Source: Candidatus Cloacimonas acidaminovorans str. Evry (lineage in GTDB: Bacteria; Cloacimonadota; Cloacimonadia; Cloacimonadales; Cloacimonadaceae). From it: a stretch of 64,000 bases of DNA. The stretch is taken from positions 1,302,001 through 1,366,000 of the forward strand of contig NC_020449.1 of the NCBI RefSeq assembly GCF_000146065.2. The letters run 5' to 3'. The translations under genes were made by a program, and so were the position numbers. Under the pieces are notes generated by a model. The model ran no database searches and was not told the DNA's origin. It saw only the letters and a program-made list of their open reading frames with translations. This document shows positions 36,301 through 44,100 of the stretch, one piece after another (position 1 is the stretch's first letter; every line of letters starts with the position of its first letter).

Positions 36301-36762
36301 AATCAGGGATTTATGAAATGCCTTTGTTTGCATATTGCTGAAATAACGGTCAAAACTAATCGGAACATCGGGTGCAATTTTATAATTACCTACTTGAACG
36401 CATAAAATTACTTTACCATTGGCAAAATCAATTTCTTCCTTATATTCTGGTGCAAAGGCAGGAATTTCATAGGGCTTTGTCTTGTAATAATTCATACCTT
36501 TGTTTATCTTATAAACTTCTATCCGATTGTTAATAATAGGATTGTATTCAGTAAGGTAAAGACGGGGGTATAATGCTTTTTCTGTTAAGGGATCAAGCTC
36601 GCGTTTTATTTCCTTTTTGGGTCTGAAATATCTGGCAGGAAAAATGCCTTTTTGCTCTGTTTGATCGTCTTCCGGTGGATTAGAAACCTCAGGAACCGTC
36701 TCTGTAGCCCACAATACAGTTAAAGCTAATAAAATCAAACAGGCGAAAAGCTTTTTCGTCAT
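30370..36762 (-). CDS. sprA: SprA-like outer-membrane protein (type IX secretion translocon family)
   Basis: In Bacteroidetes, SprA (Sov) forms the giant outer-membrane channel of the type IX secretion system. The 2130-residue product starts with a signal peptide (MTKKLFACLILLALTVLWAT). Domain order matches SprA: an N-terminal region with PDVPISFDRYFSNMQTKAF and LSGTIGDKIAVNFKYNSKQD, the central YNTWMLGSKPF and HSWAGIMKYLGNQLDFSQK segments, calcium-loop-like Asp-rich repeats near 970-1060, and a beta-barrel C-terminus. Unusual is a Lys/Glu-rich coiled stretch at about residues 1705-1820. No Shine-Dalgarno is visible; the ATG lies 10 bases after the coaX stop, so coupling is likely. Other T9SS genes are not in the window. 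Confidence 0.85.
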   Translation of the reverse strand: MTKKLFACLILLALTVLWATETVPEVSNPPEDDQTEQKGIFPARYFRPKKEIKRELDPLTEKALYPRLYLTEYNPIINNRIEVYKINKGMNYYKTKPYEIPAFAPEYKEEIDFANGKVILCVQVGNYKIAPDVPISFDRYFSNMQTKAFHKSLIANFKTQEQVAQTVSSGLFKDLTLLPEIAMPKAMQKVLGSSAGRLNLDGTQKLTMQVSNTHRKQVPIYDQSGKNVFDLKMEMETNLRLSGTIGDKIAVNFKYNSKQDEELFDMNNVNVKYTGYDDEFIQSIEGGNIALSLSGSRYVSYSASSQGLFGITTKFKYGNLDLSVIASKEESQKNTQTYIGKSQADSSTVSSWKYARRTMYYLHDPYQLYQLKTGTNIPPGWINNAIETAPDGSWIVNENFLPANGTVRLFYDDANYTNNTASAVGDTIYYSNNMRPPYEPCYDELIEGTDFVTDYDSGIITILKTIDRTATLGVQYTRRDGVQVPPPNSDTSRLHVKVLRKKYQEYIPYDPNDELNTWHLQMRNIYDMGRTNIKNDGFELQVYTVNVDLTRNYNLPDNLVFGDISTYNDYLRLNANGSPDGLINGDDATVNLTNGWIIMPFIEPMRGLGDGIIYRKENEDEYSYQDSTSIFINIKGKIGREAIELSSMGVLKGSVKVKVNGNEQRENIDYIVDYDFGRITFLTAAGKDPDAKIEIEFESRTLFSVAQKNLAGIRANWKLSDYAKLGGTLIYRSEDVSDRRPRIGNENIEMLMGDVDGELTFKPAFITKWLDALPLINTTAPSQLSMSGEVAFTMPNIYGDPKSKKKEAYLDDMESIMDSYPLGVTYNTWMLGSKPFSTSYAKGRINWFNPKDVKRKDIEAEATLTEQEKDEYVTVLTMIVKPNPVQIPGSTTHSWAGIMKYLGNQLDFSQKKYLEVYAKLEPLYPNTNIYPNVTMHIDLGDINEDFYTEYGGYGVLNSEDVNRDGVLTISEDIGLDGIPKNQPGHDPNDIAYPASGNDYSGVNGTEENRILDTEDLDGNGVLNTLDRYLSYSFSLTSPDSSLVVDSYNQWRMFRIPLNDEQYYQMVNSSGTNIQPSLQKISYARIWLDTDAQMDVKVRIADISVVGNKWQDNFIRQFKYGNAPPPNSYVQYYNPIIEPSVLIAKNTSYISGIVTNQKNFTHYTSPAGTWYTEEKKESAESALTLEVNHLQRDQMCLLRQRMLDTQNLLSYDKIRFWVYPEAAQGSYSNLDSLYIIFRIGADSLNYYQVRQRVPVRPYNAKMNAKDWIQLEYNLQDLISLKEINPNAEADSLVNIIPGDEGQLGKYYRGKPSLINIRDIYLGVYVPGAHFYANQMDIKEFSGIIYFNDIRVADPYEDLGIAKRLSVSGTFADVATINVDFEDKSENFNTTIQRGRSNTFTSTQSLNITNKIFLNKLFPNSWNLDMPLSLTRNYSLGTPRFRANSDLLRANIADPELKKIEKTEHLAYSADFGFSQKQAPKNKILQYTVYRTSLSGRIESSYNNTSTAVDTLLAYRGTLNYNLNIPAEKTSFKLFKNYRLGYFPNTFSNSVTFSSNEPKSWDRLTTVDSLVWNKRSQTTDTRTITTDNNLSWSLLSDLTATARLNTKRDLLQKDYLYDINIGKQTEYVQDLGLNYSPNYLPQVFNFTSSVSARYTDTQRKYTQYVESQAVDTYQRDGNTNRSIRMNLTLMNSSLLSNWAMKMKSKLPPESVSPKGKEDEGSAKTEMTEEDKKKQEEQKKREEMKKEEEQKKQEEMKKEEEQKLSEEEIQKRKDELARLEAEGKLADLSEEELNKLMEDIFGNGEKEEKTEEEEKETETTKPSETKEPGFNPVITLVNALAMLKNITASYQNTYMMNYARKTNPFPFSFQIGLPHTVPYDSLEAVSNDNTLTLGSGITFSRRVDSIINCSLMSNRRYASASNQTIGYTFPDITLSVMDIETLLGLGKYISGSRLNTGFQYTVRQNGNLDWVKPKQESYTYALNPLLGFTGNLFKVVSTNLSFSLSQTKNITDMDTYEILKTSNTQSLNGNISYSFRAAKGFSVPFTKKKIHIKNELTSSLGITYENNFDKTKGSTTSQVDRNTSRFAISPQATYQFDANIRGGLTGSYEVNSDKKTEDGTSIFSLGVWVEINL

Positions 36763-36772
36763 AAATTCAGGA

Positions 36773-37591
36773 TTATTGATTCAAAATTTTGCCTAAAGCC
36801 AGATAAAACCCGTCCAGAGTAAGACCTTTATCAATAGTATTAATTTCACTAAGGTAGGGTTTTATCAAAGAAGACATACCACCGGTAAGGATTGTTTGAA
36901 ATGGTTTTAGTTGTGAATATTGCTCTTTGATTTTAGCAATGAATGTATCCAGCATAAAGGAATGACCGTAAATTATTCCTGAAAGCATTGCTTCCGTAGT
37001 ATTCAAACCCAGAAGAGCAGTAGGAGGAACAAGCTCAATTTCATATAGTTTTGCTGCTTTACTGAATAAACTTTCAGCTCCAATTTTTATTCCGGGAGCA
37101 ATTATAGCGCCTTCAAACATTCCTTCTTGGCTGATAAGTTCAATCGTTGTGGCTGTTCCCAAATCTATTATGATTGAAGATGTCCGATATTTCTGCCAGG
37201 CAGCATAAGCATTGGCAATTAAATCTGCCCCGATAAAAGAGGGATTATCCACTCTGAAACTGATTCCTAAAGGACTAAGTGCATTTATTTCATACACTTC
37301 TGCCTGTATATATTTGCTGCATAAATGTTTCCAAACCCTTGTAAGCTCGGGAACTACACTGCCTAAAACAATATAGCGAATATCTTTTAGCCCGAGTTTA
37401 TAACCTTCCGGTAGAGTTGTGGACTCCAGCAAACTGCCGAGCAGAATATAATATTCGTCAGAAGTATTTTCCCGACTGGATTTTAGACATACCGTCCAAA
37501 TGGATTTACCTTTCAAGTATATGGCACATACGATATTTGTATTTCCTATGTCCACTACCAGAATCGGCTCTTGCAATAATAAATTACGCAT
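36773..37591 (-). CDS. coaX: Type III pantothenate kinase
   Basis: It phosphorylates pantothenate, the first step of coenzyme A synthesis, in the cytosol. The 272-residue ASKHA-fold protein has the phosphate-binding VVDIGNTNIVCAIY at the N-terminus, GADLIANAYAAWQ near residue 120, and the second phosphate motif IIDLGTATTIELI (family usually DxGTATT). GAIIAPGIKIGAESLF and ILTGGMSSLI are also conserved. A TTGACA box is at 37678-37683, with AATTAT at 17 bp or TATAAT at 26 bp. The SprA-like gene follows in the same direction. Confidence 0.95.
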   Translation of the reverse strand: MRNLLLQEPILVVDIGNTNIVCAIYLKGKSIWTVCLKSSRENTSDEYYILLGSLLESTTLPEGYKLGLKDIRYIVLGSVVPELTRVWKHLCSKYIQAEVYEINALSPLGISFRVDNPSFIGADLIANAYAAWQKYRTSSIIIDLGTATTIELISQEGMFEGAIIAPGIKIGAESLFSKAAKLYEIELVPPTALLGLNTTEAMLSGIIYGHSFMLDTFIAKIKEQYSQLKPFQTILTGGMSSLIKPYLSEINTIDKGLTLDGFYLALGKILNQ

Positions 37592-37989
37592 AATCCCTGC
37601 TCAATATCATTTCCTGTAAAGATAATAAATCATACGCAAATAGCCATTATAGTTATAATTCTTAAAGAGCATTATTCTGTCAATAGATTTCTGTATTGGA
37701 ATTGATAAAAGAAAGTTATCTTAAATCCCTAAGAATATTCCGAAGATAAGTTCAGGAACAGAGTTTTGTTCAATTTTTTAGAGCTTCAATTTCGGGAAAT
37801 ATTCATAAAATTTCAATTCCGGAAGGGCAATTATATTTCAGAGATATTAGTGCCTGCAAAAAAAGGATAACGAAAAAGTATTTAGTGCCTTTATTTATTA
37901 TATAACCCCCATCTAATATAATACTTTAGCCCTATATTTTGTCCATAAGTGCAGAAATATGCATAATTAATTGTTATTTAGTCAATTAA

Positions 37990-38057
37990 GTAACAACACC
38001 GTAACACTTCCGTAACACTTCCGTAGTTCCGTTACGGAGTTGTTACTTGAGTGTTAC
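37990..38057. promoter_or_regulatory. 11-bp-phased inverted word array (array 3, GTAAC/GTTAC)
   Basis: GTAAC begins at 37990, 38001 and 38012. The inverted word GTTAC begins at 38031, 38042 and 38053. All steps are exactly 11 bp. Two perfect CCGTAACACTT units are included. Arms 37988-38005 and 38031-38048 pair at 17 of 18 positions. This is the clearest of the three arrays. Confidence 0.7.
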
Positions 38058-38137
38058 TTTATCATAATGGGGTAATGTATGTATAAGAGGAAGGAAAATA
38101 ATACCGGAAAAATCATAAATGCAATCTTTATTTTTAG

Positions 38138-38184
38138 AAGGGCTTACGCACACATCGCTATCATTTTATCGCCCTAACGGGTTT
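38138..38184 (-). repeat. Dispersed 47-bp-family element, copy 4
   Basis: AAGGGCTTACGCACACATCG, then CTAT, and at the other end ATCGCCCTAACGGGTTT. It is a diverged copy of the elements at 2199 and 2425. Confidence 0.7.
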
Positions 38185-38279
38185 TGAGGAATCTAAACCT
38201 TTTAAATCCTCTCAACCCTTTCAACCAATTTTACCAATCAAATCTGTGCTATCCGTGTTATCTGTGAGAGCTTATTATT

Positions 38280-40460
38280 TTATTTACTTTCAAATTGCCA
38301 ACTGCCATCCCAAGTATCCCAATCAATAATTTCGCAACGATTCAACATAATTCTACTTGGTTCATCCGAGGGTAAAATGGCTAAGACCTCTTCCAAAAGG
38401 GTTTTTGCCTGGTTTTTTTGTCCAGCAAGCATTAAATCTAAGGCGGTTTCATATTTACGATACGCAGAAATTAACTCCGGTTTATTTTGCATATTTTCAA
38501 GTGTATCAATAATTTCATAAATTTCACAAGGATTTAATTTACCCTTCACTTTTACCTTATCCAGTTTACGACAAAAGACGGTATTGCTAACTGCCCGATA
38601 AGTGTATTCATCAATAATAATAGTGGTAAGATAATATTTATTCAATCCTTCCAGGCGGGAACCGAAATTCATTTTATCGCCAATGCCGGTATAATTGAAA
38701 ATTCTATCGGAGCCAATATTTCCTACAATTACTTCTCCTGTAGCAATACCAATACCGATACGGAAATTTTTCAGGACAGGATGATCTTTATATTCCTCTT
38801 TGATATTAAGAACAATTTGGCGAATAGCAAGAGCGCTTTTTACGGCATTTTCTTCAAAACCGGGATAAGTTACGGGCGCTCCAAACAAAGCTAAAATAGC
38901 ATCTCCTATATATTTATCCAGAGTTCCGCGATGAGTAATGATGGTCTGTGTTGCCCGATTGAAATAGTTATTCATAAATCCCGTTATTTCAGAAGGAGTT
39001 AGCTGTTCGCAAAAAGAAGTAAAATTGCGCACATCAACATACATAATACTGATATACTTCTTTTCTCCACCTGCTTTCAATTTTTCCGGTTCCTTCATAA
39101 TTTCCTGGATAACTTCCGGTGAAACATAATGCTCAAAAGCATCCCGCACCATTCTTTTTTCTTTACCCTGCTCATGTGCTTGAGTAATAAACATTGCTAA
39201 AAAGCCCAAAACCCAAGGAACAAGAGTGTAATTATAATTATATATATAACTCTCTTTCACATAAAGCAAATAAACGGCAGGAATAGAAAGCAGAGAAATA
39301 AATAAAAAAACGCTAATAGATACAAATGGCTTACTGCGAGGAATAAAAATAGCCATAATGGTCAAAGCCAAAATGTTAATTATTAGTAAAATACGGGAAT
39401 CTACCCAACGCACATAATTTTCTTCCAGCACATTCCTGATAAATGTGGAATGTAATTCCACACCTGGAAAGGAGTTGTCCAAAGGTGTTATTTTACTGTC
39501 CTTCAATCCGTAGGCAGAAGTCCCTACTAAAATAAGCCGGTCTTTAAAATAACCGGGAGGAATTCTATGAAAAAGGACATCGGAAAAGGAAATATAACGA
39601 AATGTTTTATCAGGACCCCCTTGTCCATAATATTTAAAATAAAACAAACCATCGGGACTAAGAGGCAATTCACTCACAATATTTTCTCCGGAAAGCAGCT
39701 GACAATTGCGGTTCACCTTTATTTGATCAACACCTAATAAATCTAAGCAAATCTGCATACTGAAATTCAGATAAGCATTATTGTTATATTGCAAAAAAAG
39801 GGGATAATCGTGAATTTTTCCTGAAACATCAGGTTCAATATTGGCAAAACCAATTCCTCTTGCTGAATTTGTATATTGAGGAATGGGAGGTATAGGATAT
39901 TTTAACTGTAAAAAATGTTTGGGCTGAACTTTCCAGGCAGTTAATTTATCGGGAAGAACTCCCGTATAAGAAGGATAATCACTATTAAACATAGATAAAT
40001 AAACCATTCCGGCATTTTCTATAGCTGCAGCAAAACTATCATCAGTACTTAAAGCATCCATAATTATATCCGGATTTGCCGTCAGACCTTCAAATTCAGG
40101 ACGCAACCTTTCTCTGGCATATCCCTGAATGCTGTCGCTTTCCGTAAAGAAAACATCAAAAGCAATAGCAATGGGTTCATCGGCAGATAAAATATTAACT
40201 AAATCGGCAAAGAACAAACTGGGCCAGGAAGAAAACTGTCCCAATTCCTTGATGCTTTTTTCATCTATATCCACAATGCAAATTTGGTCATAAACACCTT
40301 TATATTCACTGTAGGTAATAGCATTGTGAACTTCCAGAATAGTATCATAAATACTTAAATCCAAAGTTCTTAATAAAATACTGATAACGGGCAGTTCAGG
40401 CAATAAAATGGAAATAAGCAATACTGCTAAAGCAATCAGGAAATAACGCAAACGGGACAT
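38280..40460 (-). CDS. CHASE2-domain class III adenylate cyclase
   Basis: The 726-residue membrane protein would make cAMP in response to a periplasmic or envelope signal. Order: N-terminal membrane helix, extracytoplasmic CHASE2 sensor (about residues 30-340; ICIVDIDEKSIKELGQFSSW and AIAFDVFFTE are typical), three membrane helices (about 350-420), the cyclase domain (about 460-640) and a short helical tail. Metal-binding aspartates are in MYVDVRNFTSF and KYIGDAILALFGAP; the substrate-specifying Lys-Asp pair appears in LDKYIGD and NYTGIGDKMNFGSRLE, favouring ATP over GTP. The ATG at 40460 is used; the ribosome site is weak. It is the last gene of a three-gene operon with FecR-like and NHL/TPR proteins. 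Confidence 0.9.
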   Translation of the reverse strand: MSRLRYFLIALAVLLISILLPELPVISILLRTLDLSIYDTILEVHNAITYSEYKGVYDQICIVDIDEKSIKELGQFSSWPSLFFADLVNILSADEPIAIAFDVFFTESDSIQGYARERLRPEFEGLTANPDIIMDALSTDDSFAAAIENAGMVYLSMFNSDYPSYTGVLPDKLTAWKVQPKHFLQLKYPIPPIPQYTNSARGIGFANIEPDVSGKIHDYPLFLQYNNNAYLNFSMQICLDLLGVDQIKVNRNCQLLSGENIVSELPLSPDGLFYFKYYGQGGPDKTFRYISFSDVLFHRIPPGYFKDRLILVGTSAYGLKDSKITPLDNSFPGVELHSTFIRNVLEENYVRWVDSRILLIINILALTIMAIFIPRSKPFVSISVFLFISLLSIPAVYLLYVKESYIYNYNYTLVPWVLGFLAMFITQAHEQGKEKRMVRDAFEHYVSPEVIQEIMKEPEKLKAGGEKKYISIMYVDVRNFTSFCEQLTPSEITGFMNNYFNRATQTIITHRGTLDKYIGDAILALFGAPVTYPGFEENAVKSALAIRQIVLNIKEEYKDHPVLKNFRIGIGIATGEVIVGNIGSDRIFNYTGIGDKMNFGSRLEGLNKYYLTTIIIDEYTYRAVSNTVFCRKLDKVKVKGKLNPCEIYEIIDTLENMQNKPELISAYRKYETALDLMLAGQKNQAKTLLEEVLAILPSDEPSRIMLNRCEIIDWDTWDGSWQFESK

Positions 40461-40474
40461 CAATTCGCTTACTT

Positions 40475-41146
40475 TTATTTTTCCGGTGGCAAACTATCCA
40501 GCGCGGAACTATCCGGAAAATCCTCCTTGAGCTGTTTTATATGTTTTTGTAGATTAACTTTATCTCCCAGTTCATCATAAATCATAATCAAACAAGTATG
40601 GGATAATTCCGCATCCTTATCCAAAGGTGACTGTTCAATTACTTTTTCAAAAATCTCCACTGCTTTAGTATAATCTCTAATATCCATATAATTTAAGGCA
40701 TCTTTAACCTTATATTTCGGTTCAGAATACCAGTATAATTCGCTTTCCGGAATAATTTCAGCTTCTTCTCTTCGGATTCCTGCAACCTGACTGGCTTCAC
40801 GCTGTTCATTTTGAGCTCTAAGATTATTGATTCTTTCCCTTAACTTATTTGGGTAATTAGGATTGGCTAAAGCATCCGATTGGAGTTTACTGATGCTGAT
40901 TTGAGTGTTGGCATTAATAACCGCAACGCTGCCATTGTTCCATTGAATCTCAGCTTTGGAATCGGGACCTGTTTTAATATAACCCTCAGGTTCCACTTCC
41001 ATATTCAAGGTTGCTGGCTTATAGGTGAGATTTAGTGATTGTTTATATTGCACCTCACCTACTAAAAAACGAATCTTACCTACAGAAGCAGAAAAAAGAC
41101 ATAATGCTATTCCTGCAAAAGTGATAATAAGCATAGTTTTCTTCAT
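40475..41146 (-). CDS. FecR-like domain protein with a TPR-like C-terminus
   Basis: The 223-residue product starts with a signal peptide (MKKTMLIITFAGIALCLFSA). Residues about 25-90 match the FecR fold (RFLVGEVQYKQSL, then GYIKTGPDSKAEIQWNNGSV, AVINANTQISI). After a charged linker, residues about 150-215 look like two tetratricopeptide helices (YTKAVEIFEKVIEQSPLDKD). It is probably periplasmic and may bind envelope or polysaccharide components. The ribosome site AGGAGAG lies within the last codons of the upstream gene, so translation is coupled. Its place between the NHL/TPR protein and the CHASE2 cyclase suggests a role in the same sensing system. Confidence 0.75.
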   Translation of the reverse strand: MKKTMLIITFAGIALCLFSASVGKIRFLVGEVQYKQSLNLTYKPATLNMEVEPEGYIKTGPDSKAEIQWNNGSVAVINANTQISISKLQSDALANPNYPNKLRERINNLRAQNEQREASQVAGIRREEAEIIPESELYWYSEPKYKVKDALNYMDIRDYTKAVEIFEKVIEQSPLDKDAELSHTCLIMIYDELGDKVNLQKHIKQLKEDFPDSSALDSLPPEK

Positions 41147-41149
41147 TTT

Positions 41150-44100
41150 TTACTCTCCTATATATAGCAAATCGGAATATATTGTGGGGTTAACATCACG
41201 CAGAAGGTTTTTATTGCTCATCCGATTAAAATATTCCCTGGCTTGACTTTGGTTTCCGCTTTTGTATTCCAGAATACAGAGGTTGCGTAATATTAGATCC
41301 TTATCATTACTAAGTTCTAAGGCAGTTAAATAGTTGATTCTGGCTTCGTTATAGTTACCTCCCTTAAATTGGAGATTGCCCAAATTGATTAAAGCACCAA
41401 GATTTTGAGGGTCTTGAGTTAAAATTTGATACCATAATTCTGCAGCTTTTCCGGGACGATTATTTTTCACACACCACAGAGCATATTGATTGGCAACCTT
41501 TAGATTGGTAGGATATTTTTTAAGCGTTTCCACAAATTTCTCTTCCTGAGCTACCTTTCCCATCAATTTTATGTTTTCAATTTCAGTTTCGTATTTAGTT
41601 ATTGCTTGCGTTTTATTGCTGTATTCATAACTGGAAATTTGTTCTGTGTATGGTGCTGGAGGATATAGCTGATGTGCAATATCAAATTCAATTAACTGTG
41701 GGTCTATTCCTTTTTCAATTAGCATATTATAATCCTTGCTGGCTTTTTTCCAGCTGGCGGTAAAGGTTTCTTTACCCAAAAGCGTTGTTTCAATAGGAAG
41801 CCAGTATTTTTTATTTTTATAGATGAACTGGCTTGGTTCAAAACCAAGAGAGAAAATCTCTTCCGTAGTTATTCCGGTATTGATAACCAGCATAACATGC
41901 CCCGGAATATCTATAAAACCACATTCTACGCCTATTACCGATAAAGTAGCAGCCAATAGAGCAAGCAAATCGTCACAATCACCAGCTTTTTGAGTTAGGG
42001 TCTGAAAAGGAAATTGGACATTATCTATTTCACTGCCGGTCAAATTAGCTGTAGACATATCCGGAATATATTTGATACCATTAGCACTATAAAAACACCA
42101 AACCTGAACTGCGCGTTGGATATTTTTATTAAGTTCTCCCACGGGTTGAGTTTTGAAAAGTTGAGTGATATTAGTATTTACGAAAGTGCGCAAATTTACA
42201 TCTTCAGGATTTATAAAACAGGCATACTGTTTACGATCTTTCCAGTCCATAGCATTGATACCCTGTGCCTGAATAATGGCACTTTTATTAGCAGCACCTT
42301 GTTTTTTGTTAAATATCCATTCAACCTCCAGATCCGCATTAAAAGTAGCGGAACCATTTTTGCAGAAATCAAATATCCTGTTATTGATAGGAGCTGTGAT
42401 ATCCACGGTAAGTTCTTCACCACCCATTAAAGCCGGTATAATTTTCTTATAAGGACGATCGGTTATTTGGGGAATGGTAACAGTTACAGAAATATTCTCA
42501 ATGGAAATTTCTCGCGTATTATAAAGGATAACGGTTCCAATAGGATTGGTTTTATAATATTCGCATAGAGCGGGAAAGACCTTGTAAAATTCAAGTTTCT
42601 TAATTTCTATCTCATCTCTTGTTTCGTTATAATATTTCCTTGTTTCAGAAGTAGTTCTGGCTTTTTCCTGTAAAAGCTTATTATCAGGTGCATATTTAAG
42701 CGCAATTTGAATTTCTTTCCAAGCATCATCATAGCGTTGCTCTTTAATTAGTAAATCATGATAGAATTCGTGATAAGCAGTTGTGGTGCTATCAGAAGCA
42801 ATATATTGATAGATATTATCCATCACTGTTAAAGCTTCAGTAGAACGAAATTCCTTATCCAATGCCTGAGCATAAGCAAAACCGTATTTTACTTCAGCAG
42901 GCATTTTCTGATAAGCAATAGCAAAATTATTCGTAGCTTCCCTCGCTTTACGACTTTTGGCATAAGCATTTCCCAGACAATAATAAAATTCTGCTTCGTT
43001 AGGATTGAGCTGAATGGCATCTATATATTTGTCAATGGCACTCGCATAATTTCCGGATGCAAAATAGCAATCGCCAAGAAGTTTTTGAATAACATCCGCA
43101 CCCTGGTTATTGAATCGCTGCAAAGTTCTTAATAAAGAATTGATTGCGGTCTCATATTCTTTATTCAGCATTTGTAGTTCACCCAGTTTAATATTATTAT
43201 CCAGATTATCTTCCACAGCAATCAATTCCCGCATTGCAGATAAAGCATTAGCATAATTCTGCAGTTTTTCTTCAGCTAAGGCAAGATATCGGATTACTTC
43301 TTTATCGCGGTTAAAGTTAGCTAAATAGGAATTGCAGAGTTCCTTCACTTTAGCATAGTTTTTATCCATATAATACAATGCAATCAGCTCGCGCATAATA
43401 TTTTGGTCATCGTTTCTCTTAAACTTCTCCAGATAAGCAATACCCTGCTTATAATCCCCCATCATTCTGTATATTTCAGCTTTCCAGATGGCAGTATCTA
43501 TCAGCACTCCCGTAATTTTTTCTATAGAGTCAATGCTGGATAATGCTTTTTCAAATTCGTTCCGACTGATGAACATTTGAGCTTCCAGAGTATAATTCTG
43601 CACTAATTCTTCTTTAAAATTAACACCTGAAAAGATTTTGGAAGCTCTATCCAATGCTACTGCTGCCTCTTTATAATTCTTATTCTGAGATAAATAACGG
43701 TAATAAGAATAAGCATCTTCAATTTCTTCCGAAGGGGGACCGCTTTTTCCATCAGCAGAAATTGACTGCACTTTATAGGTATTTATTTGTGTTTTCGGTT
43801 CGGTAATTACAAAACGCGGCTCACTAACTTTATATGTTACACTTTGAGTTCCATTGTTTTCAATTACTAACCAATTTGATATCCCTTCTGCTGCATCCCA
43901 GGAAAGTTCTGCCTGTTTATTCTGATTTACTATAAAATGTATGGTCTGGGGTTTCTTGGGACTGAAGTAAAAAGTAAGTAGTCGTGTATTGACAGCCATT
44001 TTATCACAAATGTAAAGATTATTATCAGTTGGATTATAACGGATTAATTCAATTTCTGCAAAACCGGGGAAAATACCGTTAGCATTTTTGGTAAAGTACT

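Larger units (their letters stand above)
37592..38279. other. Intergenic region upstream of coaX and downstream of the cyclase gene
   Basis: It contains the coaX promoter region, the 11-bp-phased GTAAC/GTTAC array (37990-38057) and a 47-bp-family repeat (38138-38184). No gene is supported. Confidence 0.65.
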
